A stretch of DNA of 64,000 bases, from contig DFXK01000011.1 of the NCBI GenBank assembly GCA_002383165.1, positions 314,312-378,311 of the forward strand, read 5' to 3'. Origin of the DNA: Flavobacteriales bacterium UBA4110 (GTDB lineage Bacteria; Bacteroidota; Bacteroidia; Flavobacteriales; Weeksellaceae). The position numbers were made by a program, and so were the translations under genes. Positions 8,254-15,990 of the stretch are shown piece by piece. The notes under the pieces were generated by a model that saw only the letters and a list, made by a program, of their open reading frames with translations, made no database searches and was not told the DNA's origin. The stretch's first letter is position 1. Each line of letters begins with the position of its first letter.

Positions 8254-8723
8254 TGAAATCATTGAAATACATATTATTATTTTTTTGTTTGATAAGTTTA
8301 TCAGCTTGTCTTAATCGGTATAATAATATGCCGGCTAAAAATAATACGTCAGCAAGACAAACTTTAGCTAAAAGCTTTGCTGAAAATTTTTTAGCTAAAT
8401 GTGAAAAAAAGGACTATTCTGAAATCAACGGTTTCAATATAGATGTCAATATGAAGAATTATTTCTCTCAAGAAAGAAATAAAACTGTTTGCGAAAGCTT
8501 CGAAAAAAAATATGGAAAATTAGAAATTGGAAGCTTATACGCTGCTAAAACTAATGTTTATCCGTCAGATTTTTATGACTTGTTTGTTTTCAATATCAAA
8601 ACTGAAAAAAATGATAGTGTCAAATATCTGAGAGTAGGAATGACAAGAGACAAGGACTATATTAATACATTTTATTTGTCCAAAACACCATATAATAAAT
8701 GGTATAAAAGAAAAAAGAAATGA
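8253..8723 (+). CDS. Small putative lipoprotein embedded between murG and murC
   Basis: I do not recognise this 156-residue protein. It has a lipoprotein signal peptide (M-K-S-L-K-Y then a hydrophobic stretch and lipobox L-S-A-C at about 16-19), so the mature protein should be anchored in a periplasmic membrane face. The mature part is basic and rich in Lys, Asn and Tyr, with no recognisable domain; the length and predicted mixed alpha/beta composition resemble small DUF4019/DUF3887-like periplasmic domains, but this is weak. Its ATG overlaps the murG stop by one base and its stop overlaps the murC start by four, so it is tightly coupled to lipid II synthesis genes. The codon composition is more AT-rich than its neighbours. 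Confidence 0.75.
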   Translation: MKSLKYILLFFCLISLSACLNRYNNMPAKNNTSARQTLAKSFAENFLAKCEKKDYSEINGFNIDVNMKNYFSQERNKTVCESFEKKYGKLEIGSLYAAKTNVYPSDFYDLFVFNIKTEKNDSVKYLRVGMTRDKDYINTFYLSKTPYNKWYKRKKK

Positions 8724-10078
8724 GCATCTTAAATAAATATCAAAACTTCTATTTCATCGGCATCGGTGGGATTGGGATGAGTGCGCTGGCGAGATATTTT
8801 CACGCTAACGGCAAAAATGTTTTGGGTTATGATAAAACGCCTACAAAATTGACAGCTCAACTTGGTTTTGAAGGCATTGATATTTCGTTTGAAGATGGGA
8901 TTGATGAGAAAATTGTGGCGTTCGACAAAGAAGAAACGCTTGTGATTTACACACCGGCAATTAAGAAATTGGGAATTCTGGATTATTTCGCAAGTGAAAG
9001 CTTTGAAATTTTGAAGAGAGCGAAAGTTCTTGGATTAATCACAGAAAATACGGATTGCATCGCCGTTGCAGGAACTCACGGAAAGACAACAACTTCTACT
9101 TTAATTGCGCATTTGTGCAAAGAAGCTAATCTTCCGTCATCTGCATTTTTAGGTGGAATTTCGGAAAATTTCAAATCAAATTTCGATTACAATGGAAATC
9201 AGTTTTCTGTAGTTGAAGCCGATGAATATGACAGAAGTTTTTTAAACCTTTCTCCAGATTGGGCAGTGGTAACGTCGATTGATGCTGACCATTTGGATAT
9301 TTACGGAGATAGACTTCATATTGAAGAAGGATTCCGTCAGTTTGCAGCTTTGGTTCCGAATGACAATCAGTTGTTTGTAAGAAAAGGAATTGCGATTGGA
9401 AGAGAACATTTGACTTATGCAGTGAATGAAGAAGCGGACTATTATTCCGATAATCTGAGAATGGACCACGATAAAATCTATTTTGATTTTCATACTCCAA
9501 CGGAAGAAATTGAAGATTTTGTTTGGGAAATTCCCGGAATTCACAATGTTGAAAATGCAACGGTTGCTTTGGCAATTCTAAGTAATTTGGGTGTAGATTT
9601 CGATACTTTGAAAAAAGCAATTGCAAGTTTTAAAGGCATCAAGAGAAGATATACGAAACATATTTTCGATAACGGAAAGATTTATATTGATGATTATGCA
9701 CATCATCCAACAGAACTGAATGCAGTAATTGGCTCGATAAAAACTTTTTATCCGACCAAGAAATTGTTGGTGGTTTTCCAACCTCATCTTTTCAGCAGAA
9801 CGAGAGATTTTGCTGAGGATTTTGCAAGAAGTCTGGAAAACGGAGATGACTTGTTGTTGTTAGATATTTATCCAGCGAGAGAACTTCAGGAAAATTTTGA
9901 AGGAATTACTTCGAGCTGGTTAGCCGAAAAAATTGAAACAGAAAACAAAGAAGTCTGCACATTGCAAGAGACTTTTGAAAAAATAAAAGAAAAAGACTTT
10001 GATATTTTATTGACAGTCGGAGCGGGAAATATTGATACACTTTACGACCCGATTATGGAATGGCTTCCGAATGTTTGA
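8720..10078 (+). CDS. murC: UDP-N-acetylmuramate--L-alanine ligase
   Basis: Cytoplasmic Mur ligase that attaches the first amino acid (L-Ala) to UDP-MurNAc. At 452 residues it is typical. G-I-G-G-I-G-M-S-A at about 14-22 is the N-terminal nucleotide-binding loop, and the ATP loop G-T-H-G-K-T-T-T is at 118-125. E-A-D-E-Y-D-R-S-F, D-D-Y-A-H-H-P-T and F-Q-P-H-L-F-S-R-T follow in family order. Start overlaps the preceding lipoprotein stop (ATGA). Downstream, the long inverted arms of the GxxExxY module begin within a few bases of its stop. Confidence 0.95.
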   Translation: MSILNKYQNFYFIGIGGIGMSALARYFHANGKNVLGYDKTPTKLTAQLGFEGIDISFEDGIDEKIVAFDKEETLVIYTPAIKKLGILDYFASESFEILKRAKVLGLITENTDCIAVAGTHGKTTTSTLIAHLCKEANLPSSAFLGGISENFKSNFDYNGNQFSVVEADEYDRSFLNLSPDWAVVTSIDADHLDIYGDRLHIEEGFRQFAALVPNDNQLFVRKGIAIGREHLTYAVNEEADYYSDNLRMDHDKIYFDFHTPTEEIEDFVWEIPGIHNVENATVALAILSNLGVDFDTLKKAIASFKGIKRRYTKHIFDNGKIYIDDYAHHPTELNAVIGSIKTFYPTKKLLVVFQPHLFSRTRDFAEDFARSLENGDDLLLLDIYPARELQENFEGITSSWLAEKIETENKEVCTLQETFEKIKEKDFDILLTVGAGNIDTLYDPIMEWLPNV

Positions 10079-10081
10079 TTT

Positions 10082-10643
10082 TAAACACAAGGTTCGCAAG
10101 GTTCGCAAGGAAATTTTTATAAATATTGAAAACAATTTCGGGACGCAAAGGCGTTTCACTCAGCAAATGAAAATTGAAAATAAATGAATGAAAACGAAAT
10201 TTCAAGTATTGTGTTTGATGCAGGAATGAAAATTCATCGCAAACTTGGAGTTGGTCTTTACGAAAATGTCTATGAAGAGTGTCTGGCTTATGAACTGAAG
10301 GAAAGGAAGATTGATTGTTGAAAGACAAAAAGATATTAAGGTTGAATATGAAAATTTGATTATTCAAAAAGCATTTAGAGTTGATTTATTAATTGAAAAC
10401 AAATTGATTATAGAAATAAAAGCAGTTCCAGAAATTAATGATTATCATTTTTTCCAGCTTTTAAATTATTTAAGATTAACAGAAATGAAGTTGGGAATGA
10501 TTTTAAATTTTCATTCAATGTTATTCAAAAATGGAGTAAAAAGAGTAGTAAACAAATTATAAACAATTGCTGAGCAAAGCGCCCTTGCGAACGAAAATAA
10601 TCAGCATTAATGTAAAAAGACTTAGCGCTCGTTGCGTTAAAAA
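10082..10643 (+). repeat. Long inverted arms (nonamer type) bracketing the GxxExxY gene
   Basis: Left arm about 10082-10167 and right arm about 10565-10643 are imperfect inverted copies of an 80-90 base sequence. The inner ends are best conserved: ggcgtttcactcagcaa at 10150-10166 against ttgctgagcaaagcgcc at 10567-10583. The outer ends contain iterated 9-mers (aaggttcgc twice at 10089-10106). The only gene enclosed is the frameshifted GxxExxY ORF. A further copy of the right arm, without cargo, lies at 11671-11750. Confidence 0.75.
10184..10562 (+). pseudogene. GxxExxY protein (PD-(D/E)XK nuclease-like), one frameshift
   Basis: The 5' part from ATG 10184 reads M-N-E-N-E-I-S ... K-L-G-V-G-L-Y-E-N-V-Y-E-E-C, containing the motif G-x-x-E-x-x-Y that names the family, and stops at a TGA at 10319-10321. 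The rest of the protein continues in another frame from about 10302 (R-L-I-V-E-R-Q-K-D-I) to the normal C-terminus G-V-K-R-V-V-N-K-L. The shift lies in the purine run at 10298-10310. R-V-D-L-L-I followed by I-E-I-K fits the D...ExK core of a PD-(D/E)XK fold. Intact, it would be about 125 residues. Biological role of the family is unknown. It could be a real pseudogene or a single-base sequence error. Confidence 0.85.
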
Positions 10644-10652
10644 TAAAGAAGA

Positions 10653-11654
10653 ATGAAAAACAAATGGAGAATATTGAAGATACTCGTGACAGTTATCCTT
10701 TTTGGATTTCTGCTCAGTTTCTCGTTGAAGCGTTTCAACAACGCTAAGATGGAGAACGTTTCTATCAATATGAACCAAAGCAAAACGCCGGTTTATTTCA
10801 TTGATGAGAAAGACATCAAGGATTTGGTAAAACAATACAATCCGACAAGAAAAATTGGAGATGTGAAGATTCCGGAACTGGAGAAGAAGATTAATGAAAA
10901 TCCATTCGTTGACAGCGCAAATGTTTATATGAATCTAAATGGAAACCTGAATGTTGATATCAAACAGCGTGTTCCGGTTTTCAGATTAAGCAAAAATGGA
11001 AAGGATTTTTATGTCGATGAAAAAGGTGTTGAATTCCCGATTTCGAGAAACTTTTCTTATCCGTGTATGTTGGTGATGGGTGATGTAGATGCTTCGGAAT
11101 ATCAGAAACTGGGACAATTGGTTGAGAAAATTGACAAAGATGATTTCAGCAAAAAATATTTCATCGGAATCAAAAAAGAAAAAGACAGTTATAATCTTCT
11201 CACTAGCGATGGGAATTACAAAGTTGAGATTGGAGATTTAGAAAACATTGATTTTAAGGTTAAAGGATTTAAAACTTTTGTAGAGAAATATCTGGTTTAC
11301 CAAAATCCCAATAAGTATAAAAAGATTTCGGTTAAATACAATAATCAAATTGTAACCACACTGAATCCTTATTTCAAAGAAAACGACAGTATTCTGAGAA
11401 ATGCACCAAAAATTGAAATAAAGCCAGAAGTAGAAAGTCACAAGACGGAAGAAAAAAAATCGGAAAGCAAACCGGAACCGAAAAAAGAAATAAAAAAAGC
11501 TGAACCTAAAAAATCAGAAGTCAAAAAAGAATCTTCAAAACCGAAAAAAGTAGAGAAGAAATCTGAACCGAAAAAATCTACAGAAAAGAAAAAGGAAACC
11601 TCTTCCAAATCGTCTTCTGACAAAAAGAAAAAAGCAAAAGTAGTAGTAGAATAA
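10653..11654 (+). CDS. ftsQ: Cell division protein FtsQ
   Basis: Bitopic divisome protein linking early and late division proteins. A short cytoplasmic N-terminus is followed by a membrane segment at about residues 8-26, a POTRA-like region (about 40-105; F-I-D-E-K-D-I-K-D-L, N-P-F-V-D-S-A) and a beta-domain to about 250. The order murC-ftsQ-ftsA-ftsZ confirms the assignment, since the sequence itself is weakly conserved. The last 80 or so residues are a tail of Lys, Glu, Pro and Ser (repeats of K-S-E, P-K-K), making the 333-residue protein longer than usual and giving it a highly charged periplasmic end. Its start follows the right arm of the GxxExxY module. Confidence 0.88.
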   Translation: MKNKWRILKILVTVILFGFLLSFSLKRFNNAKMENVSINMNQSKTPVYFIDEKDIKDLVKQYNPTRKIGDVKIPELEKKINENPFVDSANVYMNLNGNLNVDIKQRVPVFRLSKNGKDFYVDEKGVEFPISRNFSYPCMLVMGDVDASEYQKLGQLVEKIDKDDFSKKYFIGIKKEKDSYNLLTSDGNYKVEIGDLENIDFKVKGFKTFVEKYLVYQNPNKYKKISVKYNNQIVTTLNPYFKENDSILRNAPKIEIKPEVESHKTEEKKSESKPEPKKEIKKAEPKKSEVKKESSKPKKVEKKSEPKKSTEKKKETSSKSSSDKKKKAKVVVE

Positions 11655-11670
11655 ATTAGATAAATAAAGT

Positions 11671-11750
11671 CTTAGCTGAGTGAAACGCCTTTGCGAACTT
11701 AAAAGCATAATAATGGTAAAATAAAACTTTGCGGACTTTGCGTTAAAAAT
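11671..11750 (+). repeat. Solo copy of the nonamer-type arm between ftsQ and ftsA
   Basis: Starts cttagctgagtgaaacgcc and ends with two 9-mers, actttgcgg and actttgcgt, before ttaaaaa. It can be aligned along its whole length with the right arm of the GxxExxY module (10565-10643), in the same orientation, and with the reverse complement of the left arm. gctgagtgaaacgcctttgcg here is nearly the exact reverse complement of 10143-10163. No gene is enclosed. Confidence 0.7.
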
Positions 11751-11775
11751 TAAAAAAAATCAAATCGAGCATATA

Positions 11776-13161
11776 ATGGAAAATCAAGAGTATTCAGTAG
11801 GTCTGGACATTGGGACAACTAAGATTGTCGCCATTGTCGGAAGACGTAACGCTCACGGAAAAATCGAAATCCTGGGCGTTGGGAAGGCTAAAAGTCTTGG
11901 TGTTCACAAAGGAATCGTGAACAACATTTCCCAAACCATCAATTCCATCAAAACTGCAGTTGCAGAAGCGCAATCCAGCGCCGGTGTTCCTATTCACAAG
12001 GTAACTGTAGGAATTGCAGGAAAACATATCCGTTCTCTCCAACATTCGGATTACATCATGAGAGAGCATCCGGACAGATACATCACAGAAGATGATATCG
12101 AAAAACTAAAAGACCAGGTAAAGAAACTGGTAATGTTACCTGGCGAAGAAATTATCCACGTTTTGCCTCAGGAATACAAAGTAGATTCTGAAGGCGAAAT
12201 CCAAGAACCAGTTGGGATGCACGGCAAAAGATTAGAAGCTAATTTCCACGTTGTTGTGGGACAGATGGGTTCTATCAGAAACATTGCGAGATGCGTTCGC
12301 GAAGCAGGTCTTGAGATGGAAGCTTTGACATTAGAACCTTTGGCATCGTCTGAAGCGGTTCTTACAAAAGAAGAAAAAGAAGCAGGTGTTGCGATTGTTG
12401 ATATTGGTGGTGGAACTACGGATATCGCAATTTTTAAAGACAACATCATTCGTCATACTTGCGTGATTCCTTACGGAGGTGGAATTATCACTGATGATAT
12501 TAAGGAAGGATGTTCTATCATCGAGAAACACGCAGAACAACTGAAAGTGAAATTCGGTTCGTCTGTTCCGGAATTGGAAAAAGACAGCACCTATGTGACA
12601 ATCCCAGGATTGCACGGTCGTCCGGATAAAGAGATTTCGTTGAAGGTTTTGGCTCAGATTATCAATGCAAGAGTTGAAGAAATTCTTGAAATGGTCAATA
12701 CTGAATTAAAGGCTTACGGTGCATTTGAACAAAAGAAAAAACTGATTGCAGGAATCGTTTTGACAGGCGGTGGTTCCAATTTGAGAAACCTTCGTCAATT
12801 AGCGAATTACACAACCGGATTCGACAGCAGAATTGGATTCGCTAACGAATATGTGGCGAACGATAAAAACCAATATCTGAAAGGACCAGAATTTGCTACG
12901 TCCATTGGTTTATTGATGGAAAGCCTCAAAATCCGAGATAAAAGAATTCTTCCAACAGAGGAAAAAATTATTGAAGAAGTTGTGGCAAAAGCAGAGCCTG
13001 TTTCTCAGCCAACTCCAACTGCGGAAGTTGAAAGACCTCAACCGGTTCAGCATATCGAAGAAGTGTCGAAACCAAAAGAAGAAGTCAGAAGAAGCAAACC
13101 AACTTTCGGACAGTCTCTAATGGATAAAGTGAAAAAATTCTTCGAGGAAGTAGAAGAGTAA
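11776..13161 (+). CDS. ftsA: Cell division protein FtsA
   Basis: Actin-like ATPase that tethers FtsZ filaments to the membrane and recruits later divisome proteins. Of 461 residues, V-G-L-D-I-G-T-T-K-I-V at about 8-18 is the phosphate-1 motif, V-D-I-G-G-G-T-T-D-I-A is phosphate-2, and V-L-T-G-G-G-S-N-L is the adenosine loop. The C-terminus F-G-Q-S-L-M-D-K-V-K-K-F-F-E fits the amphipathic membrane-targeting helix, preceded by a Pro/Glu/Val-rich linker of about 50 residues. The spacing to ftsZ is 107 bases and contains an octamer-type hairpin element. Confidence 0.96.
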   Translation: MENQEYSVGLDIGTTKIVAIVGRRNAHGKIEILGVGKAKSLGVHKGIVNNISQTINSIKTAVAEAQSSAGVPIHKVTVGIAGKHIRSLQHSDYIMREHPDRYITEDDIEKLKDQVKKLVMLPGEEIIHVLPQEYKVDSEGEIQEPVGMHGKRLEANFHVVVGQMGSIRNIARCVREAGLEMEALTLEPLASSEAVLTKEEKEAGVAIVDIGGGTTDIAIFKDNIIRHTCVIPYGGGIITDDIKEGCSIIEKHAEQLKVKFGSSVPELEKDSTYVTIPGLHGRPDKEISLKVLAQIINARVEEILEMVNTELKAYGAFEQKKKLIAGIVLTGGGSNLRNLRQLANYTTGFDSRIGFANEYVANDKNQYLKGPEFATSIGLLMESLKIRDKRILPTEEKIIEEVVAKAEPVSQPTPTAEVERPQPVQHIEEVSKPKEEVRRSKPTFGQSLMDKVKKFFEEVEE

Positions 13162-13173
13162 ATAATAATTGTA

Positions 13174-13250
13174 AAATTGCGGAATCGTGGAATCGTAAAA
13201 CCAGCAAAAGCCTATTTTGCAAATCAACGATTTAACGATTTAACAAAAAT
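13174..13250 (+). repeat. Octamer-repeat inverted element between ftsA and ftsZ
   Basis: Left arm about 13176-13202 contains gcggaatc, gtggaatc, gt (8-base period) and right arm about 13221-13250 contains aacgattt twice (8-base period) in inverted sense. The arms share AATCGT in each unit while the other two bases differ. The loop contains a small perfect hairpin, gcaaaa at 13204-13209 against ttttgc at 13215-13220. Confidence 0.65.
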
Positions 13251-13268
13251 TGAGAAAAATAAAATACT

Positions 13269-15149
13269 ATGGACAATATAAATAATACACAAGGATTTTC
13301 ATTTGATTTACCAAAGGGCAATTCTTCAATTATTAAAGTAATTGGTGTTGGCGGTGGCGGAAACAACGCTCTAAAACATATGTACGAAAAGGGGATTTAT
13401 GGTGTAGATTTCGTGATCTGTAATACCGATGCACAGACGCTTGATAATAATCCTGTGGCCAACAAAGTGCAGTTGGGCGTTACAATGACAGAAGGTCTTG
13501 GAGCTGGCGCTGACCCAGAAGTGGGAGAAAAAGCAGCCATCGAAAGTATTGATGATATCAAAGCATCAATGGGACAGAATACCAAAATGGTTTTCATCAC
13601 TGCAGGAATGGGCGGTGGAACGGGAACTGGTGCGGCGCCTGTGATTGCAAAAGTGGCTAAGGAAATGGGGATTCTTACTGTAGGAATCGTAACCGTACCT
13701 TTTAGTTTCGAAGGAAAAAGAAGATTGGACCAAGCTAATTTAGGTTTGGAAAAATTGAGAAATAATGTTGATTCTTTAATTGTCATTAATAATGATAAAC
13801 TGAGACAGCAATTCGGGAATCTAGGTTTCAAACAAGGATTCTCCAAAGCCGATGAAGTTTTGACCAATGCGGCAAAAGGAATGGCAGAAGTGATTACTGG
13901 TTATTTCGATGTGAATATTGACTTCCGTGATGCTAAATCTGTTTTGGCTAATTCCGGAACAGCATTGATGTCAACTGGCGTTGCCACTGGCGAGAAAAAA
14001 GCAGAAGAAGCGGTTAAAAAAGCCTTGGATTCTCCATTGTTGAATGACAACAAAATCACTGGTGCGAAAAACGTTCTACTATTGATTAGAAGTGGTGTTT
14101 CTGAGGTAACGATGGACGAAATCGGGGTGATTATGGATTATATCCAAAAAGAGGCTGGAAACACAGCAGACATCATTTTTGGAGTTGGAACAGATGAGGA
14201 ATTGGGCGACGCAGTGAGCGTTTTGGTGATTGCAACTGGTTTCTCTAATGAAGACAAAAAGCACTCTGGCGTTACAGAGACCATCAAATATACTTTGGAA
14301 GACAGACCAACGCCTTCTTCCAGACATAGAGAATCTCCGTTTAAAAGCCGAGCTCAGGAAGAAAGACAACAGCCAGAATCTGGAAAGAATTTTTTTCGAT
14401 TAGAAGATGATGACGATTTCAGAACTTCGAATTTTCCAACTAATTCTTTAGGAGAAAGTCTTGTGGAAGAAGTTAAAACCGATACGCAAATCATCGAGAA
14501 CGAGGAAATCCAAGATTTCTCAAATGATTATCGACCAAACGAAAAGCAAGAATATAACCTTTTCAATTTTGACGAAGACGATAGCTATGATCTCGATTTA
14601 GAACCACAATCTTTTACTTTCGAAGTGGAAGATAAGCCAAAAGCATCTTTCAAAGAAGAAGAAATTGAGAAGCCTGTTGAAGTAACTTTTACAATCAACG
14701 AAGCGGCTTTTGAAGAGGAATTTCCTGTGATAGAAAAGCAAGTAGTTTCAGAAATTAAGACTGAATTGACTGATGAAACACAAACTGAGGAAATAAAGAA
14801 AACGGAAAATCCTACTGCTTTTTCTTTCACATCGGAAGTTAAAGAAGAAATTGTTGAGCAAAAATTGGAAGAACCAGTTCAGGAAACTGAAAGCGGATTC
14901 ACATTTTTCAACAAAACGCCTGATGCTTCAAAAGCTTTGGAAAGAAGAAACAAGTTGAAAGAATTCAATTCCAGATATCAGCAGTTTGATAATGAAAATG
15001 TTTTTGAAACCGTTCCGGCTTTCAAAAGGAAAAATATAAACATAGATGGTTCCAATGCATCAGACCAACACATCAACACGTATTTGTCTGATAATAATGG
15101 AAGTATGCAACTGAGAGAAAACCGTTTCCTTAATAAAGATGTAGATTAA
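13269..15149 (+). CDS. ftsZ: Cell division protein FtsZ
   Basis: Tubulin-like GTPase that forms the Z ring. The GTPase region (about 15-330) has G-V-G-G-G-G-N-N-A at 26-34, the tubulin signature G-G-G-T-G-T-G at 115-121 and G-F-S-K-A-D-E in the T7 loop. The full protein has 626 residues, much longer than the usual 350-400: after the core there is an acidic, disordered linker of about 270 residues rich in Glu, Asp, Phe and Thr, ending in a short conserved tail (R-E-N-R-F-L-N-K-D-V-D). Long linkers are known in flavobacterial FtsZ. Last of the dcw division genes. Confidence 0.97.
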   Translation: MDNINNTQGFSFDLPKGNSSIIKVIGVGGGGNNALKHMYEKGIYGVDFVICNTDAQTLDNNPVANKVQLGVTMTEGLGAGADPEVGEKAAIESIDDIKASMGQNTKMVFITAGMGGGTGTGAAPVIAKVAKEMGILTVGIVTVPFSFEGKRRLDQANLGLEKLRNNVDSLIVINNDKLRQQFGNLGFKQGFSKADEVLTNAAKGMAEVITGYFDVNIDFRDAKSVLANSGTALMSTGVATGEKKAEEAVKKALDSPLLNDNKITGAKNVLLLIRSGVSEVTMDEIGVIMDYIQKEAGNTADIIFGVGTDEELGDAVSVLVIATGFSNEDKKHSGVTETIKYTLEDRPTPSSRHRESPFKSRAQEERQQPESGKNFFRLEDDDDFRTSNFPTNSLGESLVEEVKTDTQIIENEEIQDFSNDYRPNEKQEYNLFNFDEDDSYDLDLEPQSFTFEVEDKPKASFKEEEIEKPVEVTFTINEAAFEEEFPVIEKQVVSEIKTELTDETQTEEIKKTENPTAFSFTSEVKEEIVEQKLEEPVQETESGFTFFNKTPDASKALERRNKLKEFNSRYQQFDNENVFETVPAFKRKNINIDGSNASDQHINTYLSDNNGSMQLRENRFLNKDVD

Positions 15150-15151
15150 TT

Positions 15152-15239
15152 TGCGATTGGTTTTTGGCAATTCGCTTTTAGCTTCCAATTGAAGCATAAT
15201 ATTAGAAGCCAACCGCCAAAAGCCAACCGCCAAAAGCAG
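15152..15239 (+). repeat. Heptad inverted repeat between ftsZ and the yqeY-like gene
   Basis: Right arm 15205-15239 is a clean tandem of 7-mers (gccaacc gccaaaa gccaacc gccaaaa). Left arm 15152-15185 is its degenerate inverted copy. By eye the arms agree at about 24 of 36 positions, and the agreement falls in the TTGGC core of each heptamer while the other two bases differ. A short palindrome (gcttccaattgaagc, 15181-15195) lies at the inner end of the left arm. No gene is enclosed. Confidence 0.75.
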
Positions 15240-15244
15240 AAATT

Positions 15245-15691
15245 ATGAGTTTAGAACAAACAATAAGCGAAGCCATTAAAACGGCGATGAGAGAAAAAGA
15301 CCGTGTGGCTTTGGATTCTCTCCGTGCTGTAAAAGCGCAGATTATTTTGTTGCAAACCGAAGCACGAGGTGCCGAAGTTTCACCAGAACAGGAAATCGCC
15401 ATTTTGCAAAGAATGATAAAGCAGAGAAAGGATTCTTACGAGCAATTTACGGCTCAGGGAAGAACAGACCTTGCTGAAGTAGAAGAAGCTCAATCAAAAA
15501 TCATTGAGAAATTTCTTCCAAAACAATTGTCTGCTGAAGAATTAGAATCAGAAATCAAAAAAATCATTTCTGAAACCGGAGCAGAATCTCTAAAAGATTT
15601 AGGAAAAGTAATGGGCGTTGCTTCCAAAGCATTAGCCGGAAAATCTGACGGAAAAAGTATTTCCGAAATGGTTAAAAAGTTACTTTCTTAA
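15245..15691 (+). CDS. GatB/YqeY domain protein
   Basis: A 148-residue all-helical protein of the YqeY family, related to the C-terminal tRNA-binding domain of the GatB amidotransferase subunit. The alignment-friendly features are the N-terminal I-S-E-A-I-K-T-A-M-R-E-K-D, the central R-M-I-K-Q-R-K-D-S-Y-E-Q-F and the C-terminal G-K-V-M-G-V-A-S-K-A-L-A-G-K-S-D-G. The free-standing protein has no established reaction. It follows ftsZ on the same strand, an arrangement common in flavobacteria, and is separated from it only by a hairpin element. Confidence 0.9.
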   Translation: MSLEQTISEAIKTAMREKDRVALDSLRAVKAQIILLQTEARGAEVSPEQEIAILQRMIKQRKDSYEQFTAQGRTDLAEVEEAQSKIIEKFLPKQLSAEELESEIKKIISETGAESLKDLGKVMGVASKALAGKSDGKSISEMVKKLLS

Positions 15692-15695
15692 ATGT

Positions 15696-15755
15696 AAATG
15701 ATAGTTGATAAGTAATATTTGATCATTATTCATCATTTATAATTGATCAACTATA
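15696..15755 (+). repeat. AT-rich heptad inverted repeat after the yqeY-like gene
   Basis: Left arm about 15696-15722 (aaatgat agttgat aagtaat atttgat) and right arm about 15723-15755 (cattatt catcatt tataatt gatcaac). The outermost part is exact: atagttgat at 15701-15709 against atcaactat at 15746-15754. The units resemble those around the four-helix-bundle gene. The remainder of the 15692-15990 gap is AT-rich, with a downstream promoter at 15955. Confidence 0.6.
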
Positions 15756-15954
15756 AAAACAGGATATACTTAATTTGCATATCGATTTGATTAAACCCTT
15801 GATCTACGGATTTTGGGTTTTTTATTTACTAAATTGAAAAAGCCTAATACAAAAAAGTGATTATTTTAAAGCAATTTTCTGTCAAAATGGCTCAATATAT
15901 TTTCGGAATGATTTTAATAGAATGATAAATAATATAATCAAAGTTTTATTTGAT

Positions 15955-15962
15955 TAAATTTG
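15955..15962 (+). promoter_or_regulatory. -7 promoter element of the bacilliredoxin gene
   Basis: taaatttg fits the Bacteroidota -7 consensus TAnnTTTG, 28 bases before the ATG. The TTTG at 15949-15952 is too close to be the -33 partner; I see no clear -33. Confidence 0.5.
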
Positions 15963-15990
15963 CAATTCAAATTAATCTAAATATATAATT

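Noticed and set aside
9171..9626. Minus-strand open frames opposite murC
   Set aside because: Overlap fully with murC, which has all Mur ligase motifs; no recognisable product.
10298..10312. Programmed frameshift in the GxxExxY gene
   Set aside because: No canonical slippery heptamer or downstream structure; mutation or sequence error is simpler.
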